Shown: piece after piece, positions 8,456-16,626 of the stretch | Layout: the number at the start of each line of letters is the position of its first letter | How positions within the stretch are numbered: the stretch's first letter is position 1 | Assembly (NCBI RefSeq): GCF_002574545.1 | Contig: NZ_NUGT01000077.1 | Location: 45,242 to 88,774 of the forward strand | Reading direction: 5' to 3' | Origin: Bacillus sp. AFS055030 | GTDB lineage: Bacteria; Bacillota; Bacilli; Bacillales; Bacillaceae_G | DNA: 43,533 nucleotides | The notes under the pieces: generated by a model | The model's input: only the letters and a program-made list of their open reading frames with translations | What the model was told of the DNA's origin: nothing | The model's database searches: none | Program-made: the position numbers and the translations under genes

Positions 8456-8915
8456 AGTGACCACCTTTATTTCGCGTTTTAAGAATTAAAATGAACCCAA
8501 TTAAAGTCAAAATTGAAGCAGTAATATTCCAAGTTAAATCATAAGGCATAATATCGACGTTATATCTAATTTGATGAAGCTTCATCCATTTATGTTGAAC
8601 TGTCCCATCATAAAGTTGAAACAAGCCTGCTCCGAGTAAAACTCCGCCGATCCATCTTTTAAGATAAAGTGATTTTTTTCTCCTTATATTCGCAAGCATA
8701 AATAAAGAGGCAATTGTCGCAAACCAACTAAAAGCATGAAAAAGACCATCAGAGATAAGACCTATATTTGTTGTAGACTTATCGTAAAAATGATGCCAAT
8801 GAAGAAGTTGATGAAAAACTGTTTCGTCGAAAAATGCCACCAATCCAAGTCCAAATAAAAATCCAGACCATAAATTTAAATGAAAATAATTAGTTGTATT
8901 CACTTGGGTAGTCAT
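8445..8915 (-). CDS. DUF2243 family membrane protein
   Basis: The protein has 156 residues and four hydrophobic segments. It carries the family signature GLVAFFDETVFHQLLHWHHFYD near the N-terminus and a second motif, LFQLYDGTVQHKWMKLHQIR. The conserved histidines suggest metal or haem contact, but the biochemical role is not established. The start was taken at ATG 8915 because GGAAGAG lies 7 bases upstream and the family begins just before the first helix; in-frame ATGs at 8951 and 8975 have weaker sites. It is coupled to the downstream CtaG-type gene, a pairing I recall in other Bacilli, hinting at a shared role in respiratory or copper metabolism. Confidence 0.78.
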   Translation of the reverse strand: MTTQVNTTNYFHLNLWSGFLFGLGLVAFFDETVFHQLLHWHHFYDKSTTNIGLISDGLFHAFSWFATIASLFMLANIRRKKSLYLKRWIGGVLLGAGLFQLYDGTVQHKWMKLHQIRYNVDIMPYDLTWNITASILTLIGFILILKTRNKGGHFER

Positions 8916-9071
8916 AAACACTCTTCCTTTCAAAATTGGTATTTCTTTCATTTTGCCCCCACTTTTACTAATCAAATCTAATTTAGTAAAAATTACAACT
9001 CAATCCAAAACGATACTTGGGGAAATATAAAGACTGTGATTGTTTTTAGTTACACAAAACTCGGAGGTAAT

Positions 9072-10316
9072 ATGGATAAAAAACAAACGCGGAGTTTATG
9101 GGCGCTATCTACAGTACCTCTAGTAATGACTTTAGGTAATTCAATGTTGATTCCCGTACTTCCAAAATTAGAAGAACAACTAAATATATCTGGCCTTAAA
9201 GTTTCAATGATCATAACTGTTTATTCAGTTTTTGCGATCATTCTTATTCCGATAGCAGGCTATTTGTCAGATTTATTTGGAAGAAAAAAAGTAATCATAC
9301 CAAGTTTAATTATTGCGGGAATTGGAGGTGCCTTAGCCGGCTTTGTTTGTTGGAAATTAGAAAATCCATACGCGTGGTTAATTGTTGGGAGAATCATTCA
9401 AGGAATTGGTTCTGCTGGGGCAATGCCTGTTGTTATTCCGTGTGTGGGGGATATGTTTATAGATGAAAATGAAGTAAGTAAAGGATTAGGATTAGTTGAG
9501 ACATCAAACACTTTTGGAAAAGTACTTAGTCCGATACTAGGTTCTGCATTAGCAGCAGTAGTTTGGTTTTTACCATTTTTATCAGTACCATTCCTTTGCT
9601 TACTATCAATTATTTTAATTTTAATTTTTGTAAAACCACCAAAACAACCAATGAGATCAAAAAGAAAAGATAAAAGAAAGAAAAAGTTTAAACTGTTTAT
9701 CAGATCAATTCGGAAAATATTTCGAAATAATGGCAAATGGCTTTTTACCATCTTTATACTAGGGGCCATTATCATGTTCATCTTATTTGGTATGCTTTTT
9801 TATTTATCAAAAATATTAGAAAAGCGCTATCACATAATCGGAATATGGAAAGGATGTGTGTTAGCAATTCCACTCGCTGCTTTATCTTACACCTCTTATA
9901 AGACTGGTAAAAAGATTGGAAATAAAAAAGGTGCAATGAAAAAGTTCATTGTAATTGGATTTATCTTAATAAGTCTTTCTTTTGTCATGCCGATTATCAA
10001 CAAAGAAATTTATATGATTATCACGAGTTTATTGATTAGTGGGATCGGAATCGGAATGTCGTTACCAAGCTTAGATGCCTTAATAACTGAGGGAATTGAG
10101 AAAGAACAAAGAGGGACTATTACGTCTATTTATAGTTCTTTAAGGTTTGTTGGGGTTGCAGCAGGTCCACCTACTTTTGCATACTTAATGAAAAAACCAG
10201 ATAATTATATGATGTATTTTTCCATCTTTTTAGCAGTAATCGGACTCTTTTTATCCATAAAGTATATTAAGCCTAAACAAGAACCCATGCTTAAAGTAAA
10301 GAAAAAGTTCACTTAA
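9072..10316 (+). CDS. MFS transporter, probable drug/metabolite exporter
   Basis: This 414-residue major facilitator protein has 12 predicted helices. Motif A of drug:H+ antiporters, GYLSDLFGRKK, follows helix 2, and the helix 5 region reads ALAAVVWFLPFLSVPF. A basic loop (RSKRKDKRKKKFK) marks the centre between the two halves. The sequence resembles the B. subtilis YitG/YmfD exporters. GGAGG at 9063-9067 sets the start at ATG 9072 rather than the upstream in-frame ATG at 9036. It is a single gene with a terminator overlapping its stop codon and is divergent from the DUF2243-ctaG pair. The substrate is unknown. Confidence 0.83.
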   Translation: MDKKQTRSLWALSTVPLVMTLGNSMLIPVLPKLEEQLNISGLKVSMIITVYSVFAIILIPIAGYLSDLFGRKKVIIPSLIIAGIGGALAGFVCWKLENPYAWLIVGRIIQGIGSAGAMPVVIPCVGDMFIDENEVSKGLGLVETSNTFGKVLSPILGSALAAVVWFLPFLSVPFLCLLSIILILIFVKPPKQPMRSKRKDKRKKKFKLFIRSIRKIFRNNGKWLFTIFILGAIIMFILFGMLFYLSKILEKRYHIIGIWKGCVLAIPLAALSYTSYKTGKKIGNKKGAMKKFIVIGFILISLSFVMPIINKEIYMIITSLLISGIGIGMSLPSLDALITEGIEKEQRGTITSIYSSLRFVGVAAGPPTFAYLMKKPDNYMMYFSIFLAVIGLFLSIKYIKPKQEPMLKVKKKFT

Positions 10317-10335
10317 CCTTGAGTGAACTTTTTTA
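10303..10335 (+). terminator. Terminator overlapping the end of the MFS gene
   Basis: AAAAGTTCACT (10303-10313) pairs with AGTGAACTTTT (10322-10332), followed by further T residues. The left arm lies inside the last codons of the MFS gene. Confidence 0.85.
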
Positions 10336-10433
10336 TTTGAAAATTATGTTTAAACATTCGAGTAAAGCAAATTGAATTAAACCCTTTCTTTTAACAAAAG
10401 CTATTCATAAAAACTAATAAAGGTAGTGAATAG

Positions 10434-11270
10434 ATGCATACAGTTTGGAAAGGAACAATTAGTATGGGATTAGTTACAATCCCTGTAAAGTTGTTTTCGG
10501 CAGTTGAAGATAAGGATATAAAGTTTCGTCAATATCATAAAGATTGTAAAACGCCGATTTCTTATAAAAAGGTTGCTAGTTGTGATGATGAAGTTACTCC
10601 CGAAGAAATTATTAAAGTATTTGAAACACCCAATGGTAGAGTTGTCGAAATAACGGAAGAAGAAATGAATAAATTAAAAGAAGAATTTGAACTAAAAACT
10701 GTATCAATCATTGACTTTGTCAAACTTTCGGAAATCGATCCAGTGTATTTTGATCGCACATATTATATTGGACCGGACTCTGGTGGCACAAAGGCATATG
10801 CATTACTTTCAGAAATATTGAAGAAAAGTAAGAAAATCGGTATTGCCAAAATTACTATTCGTAGCAAACAGCGTTTAGCTGCTATTCGTCCATATAAAAA
10901 CGCGATTATTCTTGAAACATTACATTTTCCAGATGAGATTCGAGCAATTGAAAATCTGCCAGGAGGCGTTCCTGAAAAAGCTGGATTGGCGGAGCGTGAA
11001 TTACAGGCCGGTATGATGCTAGTTGAACAATTAACGACAACATTTAATCCTGAAAATTATACAGATACATATCGTACTGCTTTAGAGCAATTAATTTCGG
11101 AAAAAGTAAATAAAAATGATTATATCGTGACAGGGCAGGAGAAACCGGCAGAACAAAAGAATGTCGTGGATTTAATGTCTGCTTTACAAGCGAGTATTGA
11201 TCGGACTAAAGGACAAGCAACACCTCCGAAAAAGCCTAAAACAAAAGCACCTAAAAAAGCAACGAGTTAA
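10434..11270 (+). CDS. ku: DNA end-binding protein Ku (YkoV type)
   Basis: Bacterial Ku binds broken DNA ends as a ring dimer and recruits LigD in non-homologous end joining. The protein has 278 residues. It begins with the invariant WKGTISMGLVTIPVKLFSA, keeps the bridge region (YYIGPDSGGTKAYALLSE) and ends in a Lys/Pro/Thr-rich basic tail (PPKKPKTKAPKKATS) typical of Ku proteins. It is the first gene of a tight operon: the ligase gene follows after 13 bases and the polymerase gene 11 bases after that. In B. subtilis the equivalent genes are expressed in the forespore under SigG; no convincing SigG promoter was found in the 117 bases upstream. Confidence 0.95.
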   Translation: MHTVWKGTISMGLVTIPVKLFSAVEDKDIKFRQYHKDCKTPISYKKVASCDDEVTPEEIIKVFETPNGRVVEITEEEMNKLKEEFELKTVSIIDFVKLSEIDPVYFDRTYYIGPDSGGTKAYALLSEILKKSKKIGIAKITIRSKQRLAAIRPYKNAIILETLHFPDEIRAIENLPGGVPEKAGLAERELQAGMMLVEQLTTTFNPENYTDTYRTALEQLISEKVNKNDYIVTGQEKPAEQKNVVDLMSALQASIDRTKGQATPPKKPKTKAPKKATS

Positions 11271-11283
11271 ATAGGAGGTAGGT

Positions 11284-12228
11284 ATGGAGCTAAATCCTAT
11301 ATATCCTTTTGAACCTATTTCTTCAGATATTGTACCAACTGGTCCAGAGTGGATTTCGCAAATTAAATGGGACGGTGTTAGAATCCTAACTTATTTTGAT
11401 GGGACAGAAGTAAAATTATTTAACCGTAAGTTAAATGATCGTACAAATATTTTTCCAGAGCTAACGAATATAAAAACCTATACGACTGCTCAATCAATCA
11501 TTTTAGATGGGGAAGTCATCGCCCTTGATCAAAATGGTAATCCTTCGTTTCATGAGGTCATGCGAAGGGATGGAATTAGGCGAATGGATCGGATTGATTC
11601 AGCTATACAAGCCGTACCTATTTTCTATATGATTTTCGATATTCTTTTTTACAATGGAGAATGGGTTACGCCATTACCACTCCAGCAGAGACAAAATTTA
11701 TTATTTGAAGCAATCCAACCAAATCAGCAAATTCAGTTAGTTCCAAATCATACTGATGGAGTTGGCTTATTTGAAGTTGCAAAACAACATAATTTAGAAG
11801 GTATCGTATGTAAAAACTTAAATAGTAAATATTTAATCAATGGAAAGCACAATGCGTGGCAAAAAGTGAAAAATTATAAGGATGTTATTGCTGTAATCGG
11901 TGGGGTAACGTATCGATCTGGGATTGTTAATTCGATTTTAGTAGGGCTTTATAACGAAGAGCATCAACTCGTGTTTATAGGGCATGTTGGAACAGGGAAA
12001 TTAACGAAAACAGAATGGAAAGACCTTACTACAGTCATTGATACGATAAAAATAGAAAACAATCCATTTAGTAGCCAACCGAAAAGAATAAAGGAAATCC
12101 AGTGGATTGAGCCATTGTTAACTGTTAAAGTTCAATTCATTGAATGGACTGAAGGTCATTCATTAAGACAACCAAGTATCCAAGCTTTTATCGAAAAAGA
12201 TCCTAAAGAATGTACGCTTACAGATTAG
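11284..12228 (+). CDS. ligD: ATP-dependent DNA ligase, stand-alone LigD ligase domain
   Basis: This 314-residue ligase seals breaks during end joining. The nucleotidyltransferase motif I is IKWDGVR with nucleophile Lys28. Motifs LDGEVIAL (III), MIFDILFYNG (IIIa), EGIVCKN (IV) and WQKVKNYKD (V) are present. A complete OB-fold half follows, with GGVTYRSG and QWIEPLLTVKVQFIEWTEGHSLRQP near the end. There is no polymerase or phosphoesterase domain. AGGAGG lies just before ATG 11284. In B. subtilis ligase and polymerase are fused in YkoU (611 residues); here they are separate genes, and the OB-fold here differs from the YkoU-like one carried by the next protein. Confidence 0.9.
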   Translation: MELNPIYPFEPISSDIVPTGPEWISQIKWDGVRILTYFDGTEVKLFNRKLNDRTNIFPELTNIKTYTTAQSIILDGEVIALDQNGNPSFHEVMRRDGIRRMDRIDSAIQAVPIFYMIFDILFYNGEWVTPLPLQQRQNLLFEAIQPNQQIQLVPNHTDGVGLFEVAKQHNLEGIVCKNLNSKYLINGKHNAWQKVKNYKDVIAVIGGVTYRSGIVNSILVGLYNEEHQLVFIGHVGTGKLTKTEWKDLTTVIDTIKIENNPFSSQPKRIKEIQWIEPLLTVKVQFIEWTEGHSLRQPSIQAFIEKDPKECTLTD

Positions 12229-12239
12229 GGGATTTTAAT

Positions 12240-13481
12240 ATGAATTATTTTTTTCAAAAACGTCATAAAATTTATACAGGCTTTTTCTTTATTTTAGGTT
12301 TCAATGTAAAAGAGGAAACTTTTTTAGTGGGTCTTAAAAAAGAAAATGATATTTTGCAAATGGGGTCCTTCTCAAATGGACTTAGTGAAGAGGAGAGGGA
12401 AATTTTAATAAAAGCAATCGAAGTAAATAAAAAAAGCAAAAAAGGTAATATAAAATTTGTAGATCCTGGAATCTGTATTGAACTTGAATTTCAAAGTATC
12501 GAAAACAACCAATTAACAAATGCAAAATTTTTGTCATTTCAATTAAAACAAGCATGGAATGAATGTACTTGGGATGGTTTACTTTTAGGTAATCTTAATT
12601 TGGAAGAAGAATTAACACTTACCAACCCTGAAAAAATAATATGGAAGGATCCATCTATAAATAAAGAGAGCTATGTTTCGTATTTAGCTCAAATATCTAC
12701 TTATATGCTTCCATTTCTAAAAAATCGTTTATTAACGACGATTCGTTTTCCAAACGGAATAGGTGGTGAATCTTTTTTTCAAAAAAATAGTCCAGATTAT
12801 GCTCCTAGTTTTATTAAAACCGAGGAACATGAGGGAAATAATTTTATTATCTGTAATGATGTATCAACATTGCTATGGTTAGGAAATCAATTAGCGATCG
12901 AATACCATATCCCTTTTCAAACATATAAAGCCAATAACCCGATTGAAATCGTATTTGATTTGGATCCACCTAATACAGATGCATTTCCTTTAGCAATAAA
13001 AGCCGCATTAGAAATGAAATTAATCTTTGATTCTTTTCAAATAAAAAGCTATCCAAAGGTGTCTGGAAGTAAAGGAATTCAAATTCATATTCCAATTAAA
13101 GAAAATTCGCTTTCTTATGATGATACAAGAGTATTTACATCATTTATTGCACATTACTTAATTGAAAAATTTCCAGATGATTTTACGGTCGAAAGATTTA
13201 AAAAAAATCGAGGGAATCGACTTTATATTGATTATGTTCAGCATGCTAAAGGAAAAACGATTATTTGCCCATACTCTACAAGGGGAAAGGAAAAACCAAC
13301 TGTTGCAGTGCCTCTATTTTGGGATGAGGTAAATGACGAATTAAAAATCGAAACCTACACAATCCCGTTTGTACTAAAACGATTAGAAAATAGTTCTTGT
13401 CCAATGAACGACTATTTTGATCAAGAAAATACTTCTTTGATCGATTTAATTTCTAAAATTAAAGATAACGATCCAAAGTAA
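12240..13481 (+). CDS. OB-fold plus LigD polymerase-domain protein (YkoU lacking ligase catalytic domain)
   Basis: The protein has 413 residues. Residues about 130-400 are a LigD-type primase/polymerase: FDLDPP with Asp240 and Asp242, SGSKGIQIHIPI (275-286), the third acidic site LYIDYVQHAKG (Asp331) and YSTRGKE. Residues about 12-115 match the YkoU ligase OB-fold by recollection: ILGFNVKEE, GSFSNGLSEEERE, VDPGICIELEF, ECTWDGLLL. The nucleotidyltransferase half that normally precedes this OB-fold is absent. ATG 12240 follows AGGGG 11 bases after the ligase stop; an earlier in-frame ATG (12210) lies inside the ligase gene. It probably fills and extends ends with Ku and the separate ligase. A recent split is unlikely, because the preceding ligase is complete. 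Confidence 0.85.
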   Translation: MNYFFQKRHKIYTGFFFILGFNVKEETFLVGLKKENDILQMGSFSNGLSEEEREILIKAIEVNKKSKKGNIKFVDPGICIELEFQSIENNQLTNAKFLSFQLKQAWNECTWDGLLLGNLNLEEELTLTNPEKIIWKDPSINKESYVSYLAQISTYMLPFLKNRLLTTIRFPNGIGGESFFQKNSPDYAPSFIKTEEHEGNNFIICNDVSTLLWLGNQLAIEYHIPFQTYKANNPIEIVFDLDPPNTDAFPLAIKAALEMKLIFDSFQIKSYPKVSGSKGIQIHIPIKENSLSYDDTRVFTSFIAHYLIEKFPDDFTVERFKKNRGNRLYIDYVQHAKGKTIICPYSTRGKEKPTVAVPLFWDEVNDELKIETYTIPFVLKRLENSSCPMNDYFDQENTSLIDLISKIKDNDPK

Positions 13482-13515
13482 AAACTCCCTCATTCAATTG
13501 AAAAGGGAGCTTTTT
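13481..13515. terminator. Terminator between convergent genes
   Basis: CTCCCT (13485-13490) pairs with AGGGAG (13504-13509); the loop contains the self-complementary TTCAATTGAA, and flanking A4 and T5 runs serve both directions. It separates the end-joining operon from the ribonuclease J gene. Confidence 0.75.
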
Positions 13516-13519
13516 GTTT

Positions 13520-15193
13520 CTATATTTCAATGATTATTGGTAAAATCATCGGTTTTCTCTTCGTTTTTGTAAATAAAAATTGTCCTAAGGACTTTTTAAT
13601 ATTTTGCTTCATAACTCCCCATTGGAGCTTGTTTTCATCAAGTAATTCGTTTATGGATGATGTGACGATTTGATTTACTTCCTTCAGTAAACTTTCAGAA
13701 TCACGCGCATAGACAAATCCTCTTGAAATGGTATCAGGTCCAGAGATAATCTTTCTTTCCATTTTATTAATGGTGATGACGATTACAAGCATTCCATCTT
13801 CAGCAAGTTGCTTTCGATCTCTTAGGACAATGTTACCGACATCTCCTATGCCCATTCCATCTACATAAATATTTCCTGCTGGTATTCTTCGGCTTTGAAT
13901 CGCTTCTGATTGTAAAATATCGACAACATCACCATTTTTAATAATAAAAATATTATTTCGTTTGACGCCAACGGATTCAGCAAGAGAACGATGATGATGA
14001 AGCATTCTATACTCACCATGAATCGGAATAAAATATTCTGGCTTCATTAAAGTAAGCATGAGTTTAAGTTCTTCTTGATAAGCATGACCAGAAACATGCA
14101 TTCCTGTCGAGCTTCCCGAACCATAAATGACATTTGCTCCGAGATTGTAAAAATTATCGATAATTTTTGATACGTTGCGCTCATTTCCAGGAATTGGTGA
14201 AGCAGCTAAAATGACAGTGTCACCAGGATAAACATCAACACCTCTAAAGCTTGAACTAGCTAGTCGAGCAAGAGCGGCAAGAGGTTCTCCTTGACTACCT
14301 GTACATAAAATTGTAATTGATTCTGGTGCGAAACTATTAATTTCATCTGCATCAATCAACATACCTTCAGGAATTGATAAGTATCCTTGCTCCATTGCAA
14401 CTTGAACAACATTCACCATGCTTCTACCCAAAAGAGCTAACTTTCGATTTGTGATAATCGATGCATCAACAATTTGTTGCACCCTGTGAACATTAGAAGC
14501 AAATGTTGAAATAATGACTCTTTGTTTTGCCTTCATAAAAGCATCTACTATATGCTCTCCAACAATCCGTTCAGATGGAGTTGAACCTGGCCGTTCAGCG
14601 TTTGTGCTCTCTGATAAAAGTAATAAAACTCCTTTACTACCTATTTCGGCCATTCTATGAATATCTGGATATTGATTATTAACAGGCGTTAAATCAAATT
14701 TAAAATCGCCAGTATGTACGACAGTTCCTTCAGGGGTTTCAAATACGATACCTAAGCAATCGGGAATACTATGATTTGTTTTAAAAAATGAAATCGAAAA
14801 ATGTTCAAATTTAATCACCGAATCAGAGTCTATTAAAATGAGTTCAGTTTCTCCTAATAGACCATGCTCTTTTAATTTAAGCTCAATTAATCCAAGCGTT
14901 AATCTCGATGCATATACTGGAATATTCAATTGCTTCAAAAGATAAGGAATTCCACCAATATGGTCTTCATGACCGTGTGTAACAAATAAGCCCTTAATCT
15001 TTTCTTGATTTTCTTTTAAATATGTAATATCAGGAATGATTAAATCAACACCTAATAAACTCTCATCTGGAAACTTTGAACCACAGTCAATTAAAATGAT
15101 TTCTTTTAAGTATTGAATAGCATACATATTCTTTCCAATTTCATTAATTCCACCTAAGGCAAAGACGGATAGCATACTTTTTGTTGGACTCAA
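13520..15193 (-). CDS. Ribonuclease J paralogue
   Basis: This beta-CASP metallo-beta-lactamase ribonuclease has 557 residues, against 555 for B. subtilis RNase J1. The N-terminus VFALGGINEIGKNMYAI precedes the metal motif HGHEDHIGG (His73, His75, Asp77, His78); HTGDFKF, the beta-CASP region and GSQGEPLAAL follow, then the C-terminal PMILPIIIEI ending. TTG 15193 is chosen because AGGAGG (15203-15208) sits 9 bases upstream and the length then matches the family. RNase J enzymes degrade and mature RNA with endonuclease and 5'-exonuclease activity. It is clearly J1-like but diverged and is not in the usual rnjA (ykqC) neighbourhood, so it is probably an additional copy. Confidence 0.88.
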   Translation of the reverse strand: MSPTKSMLSVFALGGINEIGKNMYAIQYLKEIILIDCGSKFPDESLLGVDLIIPDITYLKENQEKIKGLFVTHGHEDHIGGIPYLLKQLNIPVYASRLTLGLIELKLKEHGLLGETELILIDSDSVIKFEHFSISFFKTNHSIPDCLGIVFETPEGTVVHTGDFKFDLTPVNNQYPDIHRMAEIGSKGVLLLLSESTNAERPGSTPSERIVGEHIVDAFMKAKQRVIISTFASNVHRVQQIVDASIITNRKLALLGRSMVNVVQVAMEQGYLSIPEGMLIDADEINSFAPESITILCTGSQGEPLAALARLASSSFRGVDVYPGDTVILAASPIPGNERNVSKIIDNFYNLGANVIYGSGSSTGMHVSGHAYQEELKLMLTLMKPEYFIPIHGEYRMLHHHRSLAESVGVKRNNIFIIKNGDVVDILQSEAIQSRRIPAGNIYVDGMGIGDVGNIVLRDRKQLAEDGMLVIVITINKMERKIISGPDTISRGFVYARDSESLLKEVNQIVTSSINELLDENKLQWGVMKQNIKKSLGQFLFTKTKRKPMILPIIIEI

Positions 15194-15295
15194 ATTCTTA
15201 TTCCTCCTAGTACATTGAAAAGTATAAACAGTTTCCTTTTTAGAAATTGCCATATATTTCTTAGTATGTACGTAAGCGTTAAAATCATTCTTGTA

Positions 15296-15330
15296 TAAAA
15301 AAATGAGCCGGTAGAAACCGAGCTCATTTT
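15296..15330 (-). terminator. Terminator of the small minus-strand gene
   Basis: On the minus strand, AAATGAGC-T-CGGT pairs with ACCG-GCTCATTT around a 4-base loop with one bulged base, followed by a run of seven T. It begins 5 bases after the stop of the 68-residue protein gene and also separates that gene from ribonuclease J. Confidence 0.8.
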
Positions 15331-15334
15331 ACTA

Positions 15335-15541
15335 TTACTCTTCAAAATAGTTTCTAAATGGTTTTTTTGGTGTGTGCGTTTCATTACGATAATAAGGATT
15401 ATCCACAGTAGAATCTTTCGGATCCAAATTTGTTTTAATAACTAAAGACGGTCCCGTTGTACCATGCTCAGCAATAATCCGATCGTTTAATTCATTAAAA
15501 TCAGGAAGTTTCTTATTCCCTGGTTGTAATGGTTCAGACAT
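15335..15541 (-). CDS. Small hypothetical protein, 68 residues
   Basis: The ORF has an excellent AGGAGGTGG site before ATG 15541 and its own terminator, so it is very likely a real gene. The product is hydrophilic and Pro/Asn-rich with no signal peptide or membrane segment. It begins MSEPLQPGNKKLPDFNEL, contains EHGTTGPSLVIKT and ends in an aromatic, basic stretch (KPFRNYFEE). I do not recognise the family. An in-frame ATG at 15559 lies upstream of the ribosome binding site and is unlikely to be used. Confidence 0.6.
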   Translation of the reverse strand: MSEPLQPGNKKLPDFNELNDRIIAEHGTTGPSLVIKTNLDPKDSTVDNPYYRNETHTPKKPFRNYFEE

Positions 15542-15798
15542 AAAACCACCTCCTGACAATAGGATGCTTTCTTCAAGGAAAATTATGTATTTAATAAGAA
15601 TAGAACGTTAATAAAACATTAGACTCAATAAGTATCAAAGAACGGGTACAAGCTTTTGTCAATGTACATACTGATTATATTGTTATTTTTAATGAAAAGC
15701 TGGAAGCATGAACAAGTACGACGTTATCAATTAAATTCTGGATCCATTACAATCACTTCTTTCCAGCGATGTGATCAATCGTTTCGAAAAATAATTCG

Positions 15799-16143
15799 TT
15801 ACTGATCGTTATCTAAAAATTTCCGAATATGATCTTGTCTTGCTGCAAAACTTGCTTTTGCTTTTGTCGCCAAATTTTCACCAGTAGTCCAATTCATTTC
15901 TTTACGATTGCCATATAATTTTTCAACTTGAACTTGTTCTAATGCATGCTACATTGTCTAAATAATCTAATAGAGATTTAAGATCCCAGCTGTTTGGTTT
16001 CGATCTAGAATTTCAAGCACAGCATGATTTTCTAAATCTTGACGCCATTTTGTTGATCTTCCTAGCTGAGTAACGCCAATACGACTTCCCATGTTAAAAC
16101 CACGTCGGATTTTTTCTATATTCTTCGATGTCTCAATTGTCAT
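15799..16143 (-). pseudogene. Broken gene for a 114-residue protein of unknown family (two frameshifts)
   Basis: ATG 16143 has a good AGGTGGTGA site and opens a basic N-terminus (MTIETSKNIEKIRRGF, SRIGVTQLGRSTKWRQDL, ENHAVLEILDRNQ). In that frame a stop falls at about 15967. A sensible continuation, WDLKSLLDYLDN, is in another frame at about 15947-15982. The original frame then resumes with HALEQVQVEKLYGNRKEMNW and runs to DHIRKFLDNDQ and the stop at 15799-15801. Two compensating one-base changes would explain this. I do not recognise the intact family. It is either a real pseudogene or an assembly error, the first more likely given other decayed sequence nearby. Confidence 0.6.
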
Positions 16144-16626
16144 GTACTTCACCACCTTTTTATCCCTCATTTAATTTCACCTTCTTTGTACTATCAATGT
16201 CACGAAAAAATGTTAATGAAGGAATATTTGTTAGACAGAGAATGCTTATATAATATGGACTCCAACTGCTGACATGCCTGCTGGACAATATAAAGTGACA
16301 TGTGAGATGAAACAGGACTAAAAATCTCTGCAAAAACACGATATATGACAGTTGTAAAACCTTAATACCATACTACACGAATAAAAACTCAATCTGCTAT
16401 TAATCTTAGCTAGATTGAGTTTTTTTCGTGTTAGTTCGATTAGCTGCTTCACATTAATCAAAAAAAGCTAGCAATCTCTAAAATAAGGATGATAGATTTT
16501 CGTTTGAAGACAGGACTGTGATTGCTAGGGAATAATAGGAGCTTTTGTTACAGTAAGCAGACACACTTTTTGATATTCCTTCATAATACTACGATAAAGG
16601 TTACTTTGATCAGGTTGGTGGAAAAA
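16144..16626. other. Largely non-coding spacer with a gene fragment
   Basis: This 483-base stretch holds no complete gene. On the plus strand at about 16230-16321 a short open segment without a start reads IIWTPTADMPAGQYKVTCEM before a stop, looking like the C-terminal tail of an Ig-like or secreted protein. A strong terminator at 16383-16427 follows 60 bases later, consistent with the lost end of a gene. The segment from 16430 to 16626 shows only the upstream region of the next gene. Confidence 0.4.
16383..16427. terminator. Strong bidirectional terminator
   Basis: AAAACTCAATCT (16384-16395) pairs perfectly over 12 bp with AGATTGAGTTTT (16412-16423), followed by more T residues, with an A-run on the other flank. 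No intact gene ends just before it on the plus strand, so it may be a relic of the decayed gene upstream. Confidence 0.8.

Noticed and set aside
10340-10433. Possible SigG promoter before ku (TGAATT and CTATTCATA)
   Set aside because: The spacing of the two boxes is far too long for a forespore promoter.
15655-15790. Plus-strand reading QAFVNVHTDYIVIFNEKLEA, faintly like the end of an IS3-type transposase
   Set aside because: The match is too short and weak, key residues are missing, and no inverted repeats or other transposase parts are visible.
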